DNA of 64,000 bases from Fibrobacter succinogenes (GTDB taxonomy: Bacteria; Fibrobacterota; Fibrobacteria; Fibrobacterales; Fibrobacteraceae), in assembly GCA_902762795.1 (NCBI GenBank), contig CACWPM010000008.1:1-64000 (forward strand). The letters run 5' to 3'. Both the position numbers and the translations under genes were made by a program. Below, one piece after another: positions 47,957 through 56,137 of this stretch. Position 1 is the stretch's first letter; each line of letters starts with the position of its first letter. Below the pieces are notes generated by a model that saw nothing but the letters and a program-made list of their open reading frames with translations, searched no databases and was not told where the DNA came from.

Positions 47957-48207
47957 ATTTTGCCGGTTTTATGCTACCAAAAACCATATTTTTCCCATTT
48001 TGGTATCACAAATTTTAACTTGTTCGTACAATTTCAAGGAAGGTTGAACTATACTATGCTACCAATTCGCCACTTTTAGCCAACTTGGTAGCACAAACAG
48101 CGCTACAAAGCCTCCAAATCAGCCAATTTCGATTAATTTATATAAAAAACATGATACCAAAAAGCACTTTTTTCAGCTTTTGGTAGCACTTTTTAGCATT
48201 TTCGGGC
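47957..48207. repeat. Three-unit 39-bp palindrome element, copy 2
   Basis: Three 39-base inverted-repeat units lie at 47971-48009, 48056-48094 and 48151-48189, with centres 85 and 95 bases apart. Arms are ATGCTACCAAAA/TTTTGGTATCAC, ATGCTACCAA/TTGGTAGCAC and ATGATACCAAAA/TTTTGGTAGCAC. It matches the element at 9706-9955 in unit length, spacing and parts of the spacers. It lies between the divergent lysS and 48529 genes. Nearer lysS, at 47903-47926, are three tandem AGTAGGA copies. Confidence 0.85.
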
Positions 48208-48386
48208 TTTTGAGACAATGAAAAATCAGCAAACAGCCCACAAGCGCGCCGGTTTTTTCGCCATTTGATAAGCCATCCGTTGACCCACTAAAAAAATTCA
48301 CACACACCGCGCACTTAAAGCGAGAGTATATCTCCAAATACGCGATCTTAGCTTTTATAAAAGCATCTGTTTTTGCTGAATGACGG

Positions 48387-48497
48387 ATGGTTCTTCAGTC
48401 AAAAGGATATATATTATATTTAACAAAAAATGTAGAAACGGTATTTCCAAAATTGATTGTAGAACTAATTCAGGAAAAGTTAAAGGGTGATGAATAA
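48387..48497 (+). CDS. Possible 36-codon ORF ahead of the 1200-residue gene
   Basis: A short frame starts at ATG 48387 (MVLQSKGYILYLTKN...) and ends in two stops 31 bases before the large gene. It has no clear ribosome site. It may be a real small protein, the 3' remnant of a lost upstream gene, or chance. It is listed because nothing else explains this stretch. Confidence 0.22.
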   Translation: MVLQSKGYILYLTKNVETVFPKLIVELIQEKLKGDE

Positions 48498-48528
48498 TAA
48501 GGCTTGAAGATGAAAAGAGGAAAACATA

Positions 48529-51500
48529 ATGATAGATGATTATATTTTACAGAGAGATTGTAATTTAATAAATTCATATTTGAACAAAAATGAATCTCTC
48601 CCCAAAGAGAAGTATATTGATTTTTCTTGGAATCCCGCCTTATTCTTTGCAAAAATCATTCTTGCTTCGCAAAATCATACTGCGTTAACCGAAACGATCA
48701 TACAAGCGGATATTGCAGAATATAATCAAGCTAAGGGAACGAATGTCTCGCTAGATTATTTGTTAAACCGATTCTGGTTAAGAAAAGTTTTGGGACAAAT
48801 AAAAATCTCTGAAGCAATATTGCGATTATTCTCGAACGATAAAATTGTAGAAATACCGGAAGAACTTAATGACGACGAATTGACAGAAAACTTCCATTTT
48901 ATGGAATTTTTGGTAAAAAAATACAAATACGAAGATTCAAGAACCTGTGAGATTTCCTCGGAAGTATTTGACTCAATATACATGGAATTCAAGACTTTTT
49001 ATCCTAAAATGCCTGAATTACAAGCTCTTTTGCAAGAATATTTAATAACAAAAGAAAAGGATAAATATGTCTTTGTGTTGTGGAGGCTAGAACTAAAAGT
49101 CAATAAAGAGTTTTTATCATCGTACATTTTATACTCATTGTTCCAAAATAGAGATCCCTCACAGGATGCAGAATCACTAAAAGAATGGTTGGTTGCCACA
49201 AAGTTTATTTTTTGTCCAGAAGCTTTTGAGTCTCTATCTGAATGGCATAAAGAACGTTATATAAAAACAGCAGTGGAATTGTTGAAGAATGAATATGATT
49301 TAGAAGATGGTCATGAGAGCGAAAAATTTTTATTGAATGAAGATTTGAGTTTTTGTTCTTTTTATTCAGCAAAAGACATTATATTGAGAAATGGATTGTC
49401 TGATTATACTATAGAATCAAAAGAACCTCTTGTTCGGTGGTTGAAATTCTTTTCAAATCGAGAGAGAAGGGTAGATCTTTTAGATTATCATATTCGAGAG
49501 GACTGCATAAAGCTTTTGCAATCATTGCTGATTTATTTGATAAAGAATCCTAAAGCTATAGCTCTTTTAGATTTATTTGAAAATAAATCGTATTTACTAT
49601 ATCAAACAATTTTTTATTTAGCGCGAATTAATCCGGCCTATCTGCTAGCATTTGTTGACAATAAACAATATGGGTTAATTTTCTTTTGTTCGTTCCTTAT
49701 ATTGTGCGAGGATTCGTTTAATAAAAAGATTGCTGATGAACATTTTCCTTTCAAGCTAATCGATAAATATACAAGTCTATTTTGTGAAAAAAATTTAATT
49801 AGCAAAGAGAATTATCGAGACGCGTCTTTGCTTTTGATGTTTTTAATTGAGGGTGTATATAATAGTAGATGGCCGGCTTTATACAAAAATGTTTATGAAA
49901 AAGTATGCTCTTTTCCTATATACGAGAAGCCAACAAATTTTTTTACATCAGAGGCGTTAGACTGTAGTAAAAAGAATGCTAAAGATATATGGATTCAACT
50001 TATTCGACAGATAAAAATATGTGAATTTAAATATTTATTTTTCTTTTATACAAAGACCGAATCCGTTGAGAAAAATCAATGTTTTGGTTTGATAAAGGAC
50101 TTATATGAAAACTCTGTTCTAAAAAACGAAAAGTTTGATTATTGGAGTGAATGGAATGAAATTGATTCGCTTGAATGGGGACTCTTTTTTAATCAACTCT
50201 GTGAATCTGGACTATTAAGAGATTTTTGCTTAAGTATTTTTGGTTATCTCAGTTTTGATGAAAACGAAAGTGATTTTGGAAAAAAATATTCTGGTCCAAA
50301 AAAGCTTCGCTTACATCTAAAATTATTGTGCTCAGTCTATTCTGAATGGTGTAAGTATGAAAGCAATGAGAAAGTGGAAATATTGGAAGAATGTATTGTT
50401 GTAATTCTTCAAAATTGCTTTGTAAATAGAATTGAAGAGAAAAAGATTGCTGTTTTTGATTTGTTGTATGAATCGCACTGGGGTGTTGGTTTTAAAACAG
50501 AGTTGTTTCCGCAGGTAATTGATGTGTTGATGTCTTTTTCTGAAGCAAATAGAAAACGTGTTCTTTTGGCGATGTCAAAGGGCGATGATTTAAAGCTGAT
50601 GATAAAGGCCTATAATTTAATAGATAATGAAAATGATCAAAAACTATTAAAGGAATTGATGGATTTTTCAATAGATGTTGAACGCTCAATTTCATTTTTT
50701 GATGATTACATCTCCTTCTTGCGTGATTTGTATAATTCGCATATTAATAATGAGCTTGCGGATAAGCTTTATGAGAAATTGGAGAAAAATGTTGAACAAC
50801 GGGCGAATGGTCAAATTGTTGCCTCATTTGTGCTTAATGCTCAAATTTTGAAATTGTATAGCATGTTTTGGCACGGTGATGAAAAAAGTTTAAGTGATTA
50901 TAAATGTCCTTATAAGGATGTCGATGGCCGGTTCAAGGATGGCTTGAACAATTTGGAAAATGAGCGCTGTTTTTTGTTGACGCTAATGTATATCAAGAAT
51001 GGAAAAAATGAGGATGCCCAGAGAATTGTAAAAAGGATTAGATGTCAAGACTCTGATTTTTTTGCTTTGAAATATAAGTCGTTTGCTCTATACTTGTCTG
51101 TTTTTGATTCAAAAAATAGTTCCAACTATGCAGAATTATTAAAACAGTGTGATGCACTAATTGATTTGTCAAAAAATAAAATGTGGGCGAAAGAAAAAAT
51201 ATCCTATGATGGACTTCAATATCTGTATTATGCAAAGGTGCGCCTTTTAGAAAAAATTGGGGATTGTGATAAACTCTATCGATTCTATAATTCTGTAGAA
51301 GATGACTATCATGCTGTTTTTGAATTTGCGAAACCGGTTATGGCTTGCCTGCTCAATCAGGGCCGGAATGTGGAGGCCATTAAAGTATGTAATACGATTC
51401 GTCCATCTGAAAAGGAAATGCTGGAATATGAAAAACTAAAGAAAAGTATTCCAGTAGAAAATGAAATTTCTCGCTTAGCTAATTCCTATAAGGATATCCT

Positions 51501-52131
51501 ATGTTTAAGTAAAGAAGATCGATTCAAAGTCTTGCCGGATGTCGTGTGTAAACATCGAGAAAATGTCAGCAGTTTTGTTATTCATTCAGTATATTTTTGC
51601 TTGGAAAAAATTCTTCGAAAGATTAAAACACTAAAACTTTTGCCAGAAGATAATAAAACTGATTTAATTCAGATAACAATTGAAGCATATCTAAAGACTT
51701 TAAATTACGAAAACGATAAGGATCAACCGCATCGAGGTCTTTCGTCATCGAAGAAACAAGCCGGTGAGTTGGATTTTGTATTAGATTTTGATACATTTTC
51801 CGTTGTTTTTGAAGCCGTAAGGTGTGATTCGTTTAGTCAAAATGTAAGAGAACATATCTTAAAAATATTCCATTATGATTCGTCAAAAAGAATTTTCGTT
51901 AACTTGTTGTATTATGAAGGAAACAATTCTGATTTCTTGAATCATTGGGAAATAATTACTCAAAAAACATCCAATAATTCAGATGTCGTGTATCCACAAA
52001 ATTTTAAATGTTTGTCTTGTAAAGATATCTCTAATGAATTTGGGAATGCTTCAATTAAAGTTTTGAAAAATACTCATGAAAACGAATTAGAATTTTATCA
52101 TATATTTGTCAATTTAAGTTATGCGGATTAA
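48529..52131 (+). CDS. Unrecognised 1200-residue helical protein, candidate defence protein
   Basis: A very large, mostly alpha-helical protein with no transmembrane segment and no family recognised over residues 1-1050. The gene is visibly more AT-rich than its neighbours, with many AAA, TTT and ATT codons, and lies between housekeeping genes, which suggests transfer. An AGAGG site precedes the ATG. The C-terminal ~150 residues contain SSSKKQAGELDFVLD at about 1072-1086 and SVVFEAVR near 1091-1098. A GELDF aspartate followed 13 residues later by a Glu in a beta-strand resembles a degenerate PD-(D/E)XK nuclease core as found at the ends of some large anti-phage proteins. That reading, and a defence role, are inference. 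Confidence 0.85.
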   Translation: MIDDYILQRDCNLINSYLNKNESLPKEKYIDFSWNPALFFAKIILASQNHTALTETIIQADIAEYNQAKGTNVSLDYLLNRFWLRKVLGQIKISEAILRLFSNDKIVEIPEELNDDELTENFHFMEFLVKKYKYEDSRTCEISSEVFDSIYMEFKTFYPKMPELQALLQEYLITKEKDKYVFVLWRLELKVNKEFLSSYILYSLFQNRDPSQDAESLKEWLVATKFIFCPEAFESLSEWHKERYIKTAVELLKNEYDLEDGHESEKFLLNEDLSFCSFYSAKDIILRNGLSDYTIESKEPLVRWLKFFSNRERRVDLLDYHIREDCIKLLQSLLIYLIKNPKAIALLDLFENKSYLLYQTIFYLARINPAYLLAFVDNKQYGLIFFCSFLILCEDSFNKKIADEHFPFKLIDKYTSLFCEKNLISKENYRDASLLLMFLIEGVYNSRWPALYKNVYEKVCSFPIYEKPTNFFTSEALDCSKKNAKDIWIQLIRQIKICEFKYLFFFYTKTESVEKNQCFGLIKDLYENSVLKNEKFDYWSEWNEIDSLEWGLFFNQLCESGLLRDFCLSIFGYLSFDENESDFGKKYSGPKKLRLHLKLLCSVYSEWCKYESNEKVEILEECIVVILQNCFVNRIEEKKIAVFDLLYESHWGVGFKTELFPQVIDVLMSFSEANRKRVLLAMSKGDDLKLMIKAYNLIDNENDQKLLKELMDFSIDVERSISFFDDYISFLRDLYNSHINNELADKLYEKLEKNVEQRANGQIVASFVLNAQILKLYSMFWHGDEKSLSDYKCPYKDVDGRFKDGLNNLENERCFLLTLMYIKNGKNEDAQRIVKRIRCQDSDFFALKYKSFALYLSVFDSKNSSNYAELLKQCDALIDLSKNKMWAKEKISYDGLQYLYYAKVRLLEKIGDCDKLYRFYNSVEDDYHAVFEFAKPVMACLLNQGRNVEAIKVCNTIRPSEKEMLEYEKLKKSIPVENEISRLANSYKDILCLSKEDRFKVLPDVVCKHRENVSSFVIHSVYFCLEKILRKIKTLKLLPEDNKTDLIQITIEAYLKTLNYENDKDQPHRGLSSSKKQAGELDFVLDFDTFSVVFEAVRCDSFSQNVREHILKIFHYDSSKRIFVNLLYYEGNNSDFLNHWEIITQKTSNNSDVVYPQNFKCLSCKDISNEFGNASIKVLKNTHENELEFYHIFVNLSYAD

Positions 52132-52206
52132 TTTTTTAATGGGCATGAAAACAACCTTTTAAAAAGCCAATTTTCACAAAAAATCGGAAGACAGAAACGT
52201 AGAGTT

Positions 52207-52241
52207 TAGAGGTCCGCCGGTATCCCGCAATCGGCCCTCTA
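52207..52241. repeat. Inverted repeat downstream of the large AT-rich gene
   Basis: TAGAGGTCCG and CGGCCCTCTA form a 10-base arm pair with one mismatch around a 15-base centre that itself is GC-rich. It lies 75 bases after the stop, in otherwise AT-rich sequence. It could be part of a terminator or an end of the inserted island. Confidence 0.4.
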
Positions 52242-52327
52242 GGCGTAAAAATTGTGGTCTGACGCCGCATTTTATCCCCCCCCAACGCAGCAAGGAACTC
52301 CAGTACAATTTGACAAATCAAAAAAAT

Positions 52328-52491
52328 CCATTTTGTCATTTTGTGACAAAATGGGAATGTATATTTTGCAGTGTAGTAATCTTGCGTTTTTTTTGCTTGT
52401 AACGCAAAGGAGTTGATGATGAAAGAAATGAAAAGCGTCCCATAAACTTGTTGATGGAACCTGGTTGCAAATTGTGACCGGTTCCTTTTTT
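52328..52491 (+). other. Candidate short transcript: dyad, hairpin, ribosome site, 9-codon ORF and terminator
   Basis: A perfect 11-bp inverted repeat (CCATTTTGTCA/TGACAAAATGG, 5-base loop, 52328-52354) is followed by a TATATT hexamer at 52360. Next is a TTGCGTT/AACGCAA hairpin (52382-52407) touching an AAGGAG site, then a tiny frame MMKEMKSVP at 52416-52445. A terminator follows: GGAACCTGGT with ACCGGTTCC, then six T, at 52456-52491. It may be a small RNA or leader, or the scar of a deleted gene. No partner is known. Confidence 0.4.
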
Positions 52492-52501
52492 AATACGGAG
52501 G

Positions 52502-52530
52502 TTGACAAGTAATAAAAAGTAATATATATT
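52502..52530 (+). promoter_or_regulatory. Sigma-70-type promoter of the toxin-antitoxin locus
   Basis: TTGACA at 52502-52507 is followed after exactly 17 bases by TATATT at 52525-52530, 20 bases ahead of the toxin ATG. The AT-rich palindrome-like sequence around the -10 may be the antitoxin operator. Confidence 0.7.
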
Positions 52531-52549
52531 TATTATATACAATATTTTC

Positions 52550-52778
52550 ATGTCGAGAAGAGTTTCTCGGGCTGTTTCCGCAATGCCCCAAAAGCAGCAA
52601 GAAAAACTTGCATTGCTTGTTGACGACATACGGCTGAACGGCTCCGTCAGAACAAATTGGCCAAATTACGGAATATTGGCAGGAACATCTATTCATCATT
52701 GTCACCTATCCCACAAATGGGTGGCAGGAGGTTACTTATGCAGGCAGTCGTGGAAGCGCCCCCTATGCAGAACACTGA
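52550..52778 (+). pseudogene. Frameshifted HigB/RelE-type toxin gene
   Basis: The first frame reads through AMPQKQQEKLALLVDDI, SVRTNWPNYG and HCHLSHKWVA, typical of HigB-like mRNA interferase toxins. Right after WVA the frame is wrong. Shifted by one base, the sequence continues VTYAGSRGSAPYAEH and stops at 52778, matching the family C-terminus. The residues normally between these two segments (roughly a dozen) are missing. A short deletion has therefore removed a strand and shifted the frame. The toxin is probably inactive, while the antitoxin start inside its 3' end is intact. Confidence 0.78.
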
Positions 52779-53148
52779 TGAACCGGTGTCTTTCAAGGTT
52801 TCGGGCAAGAATATTCCGAAACCAGTCATTGCCTTTTTGGACGCGCTGTTCCCCAATTCCGTCCGTATCGAAGACGACGATGACGTTCTAGAGCCAGTGG
52901 AAGAAATGGACTGGTACAAGAAGGCGAAAAAAAATATTAATCCAGCCAAGACCTTGAAAATAATGCGTGTAAATGCGGGACTTACGCAGGCCCAGCTAGC
53001 CCAAAAAGTTGGTCTCGCAAAACAGAATTACAATTCGCTTGAACGGGGGGCCAGACCCATTTCTATGCTTATGTCAAAGAAGTTAGCCGATGCGCTCGGG
53101 ACATCTTATTTGATGTTTTTTCGAGAAAATAAAAGTCGTGCGCCTTAA
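52738..53148 (+). CDS. higA: HigA-type antitoxin with XRE helix-turn-helix
   Basis: A 136-residue protein; an AGGAGG site 6 bases upstream fixes the ATG at 52738, inside the toxin 3' end. An acidic N-terminal part is followed by an XRE helix-turn-helix (about 74-128: TLKIMRVNAGLTQAQLAQ, then QNYNSLERGARPIS). It would neutralise the toxin and repress the promoter. With the toxin gene broken, it may persist as an orphan regulator or anti-addiction gene; that is inference. Confidence 0.85.
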   Translation: MQAVVEAPPMQNTDEPVSFKVSGKNIPKPVIAFLDALFPNSVRIEDDDDVLEPVEEMDWYKKAKKNINPAKTLKIMRVNAGLTQAQLAQKVGLAKQNYNSLERGARPISMLMSKKLADALGTSYLMFFRENKSRAP

Positions 53149-53174
53149 ATCTGTCGCATTTTTTTTATACACCA

Positions 53175-53209
53175 ATAAAAAAACGACAACTTAACTAAAA
53201 GTTGTCGTT
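53175..53209 (-). terminator. Terminator of prfC
   Basis: An 11-bp perfect stem, AACGACAACTT with AAGTTGTCGTT and a 6-base loop, is followed on the minus strand by TTTTTTATTG. The T run is only on the prfC side. It may also slow plus-strand transcription from higA. Confidence 0.85.
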
Positions 53210-53218
53210 AAAAAAGGT

Positions 53219-53244
53219 GATTCCCGCTCGGAGGCGGAAATGAC
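53219..53244. repeat. GTCATTTCCGC dispersed repeat
   Basis: Reading on the minus strand, GTCATTTCCGCCTCCGAGCG is followed by GGAATC. It belongs to the same GTCAT-starting hairpin style as copies at 18928, 32470, 40870, 54924 and 55279. Confidence 0.55.
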
Positions 53245-53282
53245 AAAAGCATAACCAAGAAGCAATCTCTTCCTACTCCCCA

Positions 53283-54848
53283 CTACCCTTGCGAGGTTTC
53301 GGCGAAGCTCAAGCGTTCGTAGTTTTTGAGCGCAAGATTCAGGCGGTATTCGTTCGGGAACAAGCAAACGAGATTGCGTTCCTTGTCCATCATGCAGTCA
53401 CCGGCGTATTCGTCGGCAAACTTGCCCACATCTTCTTCGGGGCCGTTCACCCAGCGAATGCAATGAGCAGGCACGCGATCGAGTTGCACATCGGCGCCGT
53501 ATTCGCTCTGCAAGCGGAACTTGAGCACATCGAACTGGAGTTCACCCACGACGCCCACGACAGGCACGGCGGACTTGAGCGGTTCATAGAGCTGCGTTGC
53601 GCCTTCTTCCGAAAGTTCGGCAAGGCCCTTCGCCATCTGCTTGGACTTGAGCGGATTCAAGAGCGTCACGCGGGCAAAGTGTTCCGGAGCAAAGTCCGGG
53701 ATACCCGTGAAGTTCATCTTTTCGCCGTCCGTGAGCGTATCGCCAATGCGGAAAAGTCCCGGGTCGTTGATACCCACGATGTCGCCCGCCCAGGCGTGGT
53801 CAATGACTTCCTTGTCCTTCGCGAGGAATGCGGTCGGAGCAGCCAAGCGGATGTCACGGCCGGTACGCACATGGAAAACCTTTTCGCCACGGGTAAAGCT
53901 TCCCGAGCAAATGCGGAGGAATGCCGTGCGGTCGCGGTGTTTCGGGTCCATGTTGGCCTGAATCTTAAAGACAAACGCGCTGAAAGCGTCTTCGTCCGGC
54001 TTGACCGGGCGCTTGTCGGTGTCGCGGATCATCGGCGGCGGAGCGAGTTTTGCAAAAGCGTTCAAAAGCTGGCGCACACCGAAGTTGTTCACGGCAGAAC
54101 CGAAGAACACCGGGCACATTTCGCCCTTGAGGAACTTTTCGTGGTCGAACGGATCCATACCGCCCGTGACCATTTCATATTCTTCGCGGAATTGCGCGAC
54201 CCAGTTTTCACCGCAAAGTTCAACGAGACGCGGATCATCCGGGCCTTCCATCTGGATAATTTCTTGCTTGCCATCGTCCGGGTTGAACGTGTGGAACGTA
54301 TTTTCGGCAATGGAGTAGACGCCCTTGAAAAGCTTACCGACGCCAATCGGGAGCGTAAACGGAGCCGTCTTAATCTGCAAAACGCTTTCAATCTGGTCGA
54401 GCAAGTCGAGCACATGGCGACCATCCAAGTCCATCTTGTTGATGAACGTGATAATCGGCGTATGGCGCATGCGGCAAACATTCATCAAGCGAATCGTCTG
54501 CTTTTCAACACCGTTCACGCTATCGATAAGCACGAGAGCGGCGTCCACGGCGGTAAGCGCACGGTACGTGTCTTCGCAGAAGTCCTGATGCCCCGGGGTA
54601 TCGACGAGGTTGAACATGCAACCTTCGAACGGGAAGTTCAGCACGGAACTCGAAACAGAAATACCACGCTGCTGTTCAATCTTCATCCAGTCACTGACCG
54701 TGTAGCTCTTGTTGGCCTTCGCGCGCACGTGACCAGCCTCGCGAATCACATTCCCGTACCACAGGAATTTTTCGGTGATGGTGGTTTTACCGGCGTCAGG
54801 GTGGCTGACGATGGCGAAAGTGCGGCGTTTTTCAATTTCTGGATTCAT
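53283..54848 (-). CDS. prfC: Peptide chain release factor 3
   Basis: A 521-residue translational GTPase that recycles release factors 1 and 2. G motifs are SHPDAGKTT near residue 15, DTPGHQDF near residue 87 and NKMD near residue 141. The domain after the GTPase and the C-terminal RF3 domain are complete, and length matches the family. It is a single gene with its own terminator. Confidence 0.95.
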   Translation of the reverse strand: MNPEIEKRRTFAIVSHPDAGKTTITEKFLWYGNVIREAGHVRAKANKSYTVSDWMKIEQQRGISVSSSVLNFPFEGCMFNLVDTPGHQDFCEDTYRALTAVDAALVLIDSVNGVEKQTIRLMNVCRMRHTPIITFINKMDLDGRHVLDLLDQIESVLQIKTAPFTLPIGVGKLFKGVYSIAENTFHTFNPDDGKQEIIQMEGPDDPRLVELCGENWVAQFREEYEMVTGGMDPFDHEKFLKGEMCPVFFGSAVNNFGVRQLLNAFAKLAPPPMIRDTDKRPVKPDEDAFSAFVFKIQANMDPKHRDRTAFLRICSGSFTRGEKVFHVRTGRDIRLAAPTAFLAKDKEVIDHAWAGDIVGINDPGLFRIGDTLTDGEKMNFTGIPDFAPEHFARVTLLNPLKSKQMAKGLAELSEEGATQLYEPLKSAVPVVGVVGELQFDVLKFRLQSEYGADVQLDRVPAHCIRWVNGPEEDVGKFADEYAGDCMMDKERNLVCLFPNEYRLNLALKNYERLSFAETSQG

Positions 54849-55353
54849 AGATAGGTTACAGGCTATAGGTAATAGGTATTAGGTCGTTCGCCTTCGGCGC
54901 CCTCTGAGGTATGAGAATTGTGTCATCCTGAGCAAAACGCAGTGAAGTCGAAGGATCCATAAGAATGTTAATTTTACGCGGCAAATATAGTAACTTTAGG
55001 GGGGATATTCAATGTTTTAGAGTAAGTGGTTAGTGGTTGACGTCTTCGACGTCCGCGGCTGCATTCGGACATAAAAATAAGCAAGCTTATTTTTGCGTCA
55101 CTCATTTGGCACGCTCTTGGTGGTTAGTAAACAGTAGGCAGTGGACTATGGGGTATGGGGTGTGAGGCATGAGGTCATGCCTTCGGCACTTTGAGGAATG
55201 AGGTATGGGGTGAGAAGTGTGAAGTGTGGGGTGTGAACGTAATGTAATAAGAAATGTTAGTGATTGGTGGTTAGTGGTCAGGCATCGTCATTCTGACACC
55301 GTAGGTGGAAGAATCCAGTAAATTGAAAAAAATTAAATTACATTCTAGAAGTT
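54849..55353. repeat. Repeat-filled intergenic region between prfC and the DNA glycosylase
   Basis: No gene is seen in these 505 bases. In order: TAGGTAATAGGTATTAGGT low-complexity sequence, a GCC/GGC hairpin of the GGTATG family, a GTCATCCTGAGC...GAAGGATCCAT element at about 54924-54962, a GACGTC-TTC-GACGTC dyad, a 10-bp palindrome AAAAATAAGC/GCTTATTTTT at 55073-55094, GGTATGGGGTGTGAGGCAT-type sequence with a TGCC/GGCA hairpin, and a GTCATTCTGAC...GAAGAATCCAGT element at about 55279-55317. Confidence 0.65.
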
Positions 55354-55881
55354 ATGGCAACGAAAAAGACTCTCGCAAAAACATCCAAGAACACGCGGAC
55401 GTTCGTCACGCATGAGTTTCCCGCACTTTTCGACGCAAAATCGGAAGTTCTTTTGCTCGGTTCCATCCCCTCGCCCAAATCGCGCGAACAGGGATTCTAC
55501 TACGGCCACCCGCAAAACCGTTTCTGGAAAGTTCTCGCAAGCGTCTTGGACGAGCAACTCCCCGCAACCATCGACGAGAAAAAAACGATGCTTTTGAAGC
55601 ACCACATTGCACTCTGGGACGTTCTCGACAGTTGCACCATCATTGGCGCAAGCGACACGAGCATCGAAGACGTCGTGCCAAACGACATCGCATCGCTCCT
55701 CGCCAAAACGAAAATCAAGCGCATCTTTTGCACAGGCGCCACCGCCCACAAGCTCTACGAAAAATACTGCGAAAAATCGACCGGCATCAAGGCGGTCAAA
55801 CTGCCCTCCACCTCCCCCGCCAACTGCGCCGTCAAATTCGAAACGCTCGTGGAAGCGTATGAGGAAATTAGTAGGTATTAG
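55354..55881 (+). CDS. Uracil-DNA-glycosylase-superfamily hypoxanthine/deoxyinosine glycosylase
   Basis: A 175-residue DNA glycosylase of the small hypoxanthine-DNA-glycosylase-like family. The catalytic region LLGSIPSPKSREQGFYYGHP and PQNRFWKVL is near the N-terminus, the CTGATAHKLYEKY strand is in the middle and the LPSTSPAN loop is near residue 149. It removes deaminated bases such as hypoxanthine from DNA. The first ~18 residues are basic. It is a single gene surrounded by repeats. Confidence 0.88.
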   Translation: MATKKTLAKTSKNTRTFVTHEFPALFDAKSEVLLLGSIPSPKSREQGFYYGHPQNRFWKVLASVLDEQLPATIDEKKTMLLKHHIALWDVLDSCTIIGASDTSIEDVVPNDIASLLAKTKIKRIFCTGATAHKLYEKYCEKSTGIKAVKLPSTSPANCAVKFETLVEAYEEISRY

Positions 55882-55927
55882 GTAGTAGGTTGTAGGGATT
55901 AGGAATAAAAAAATTCCGTATCAGCAA

Positions 55928-56035
55928 TTAGAACTGTATGGATCCTCCTAACGGAGGATGACAGTGTACGCGACGCTCGCCTTGAAGGGAGTCTTCCTAA
56001 CGGAGGATGACAGTGTACGCGACGCTCGCCGCATA
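55928..56035. repeat. CCTCC/GGAGG palindromic repeat, two adjacent copies
   Basis: One full copy, GAACTGTATGGATCCTCCTA then ACGGAGGATGAC, is followed by AGTGTACGCGACGCTCGCC. About 55 bases on comes a truncated copy that keeps TCCTAACGGAGGATGACAGT and the same GTACGCGACGCTCGCC extension. The repeated extension shows that the unit is longer than the palindrome. TAGGTATTAGGTAGTAGGTT low-complexity sequence precedes it at 55870-55900. Confidence 0.75.
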
Positions 56036-56080
56036 ACGCAACACACCCCTTCCTACCGCCTACTTCTAACTTCCTACTAA

Positions 56081-56114
56081 ATCAAAAACGCCCCGCGGCT
56101 TTAACCACGAGGCG
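56081..56114 (-). terminator. Terminator of the giant repeat-protein gene
   Basis: On the minus strand CGCCTCGTGG and CCGCGGGGCG form a 10-bp stem with two G-T pairs and a 6-base loop, followed by TTTTTGAT. It lies 24 bases after the stop codon. Confidence 0.85.
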
Positions 56115-56137
56115 CTCTTCATTTTACAAGGAAAAAC

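Noticed and set aside
52416-52445. Nine-codon frame with good ribosome site as a type I toxin
   Set aside because: The peptide (MMKEMKSVP) is too short and lacks the hydrophobic helix of such toxins; it is kept only as part of the mini-transcript observation.
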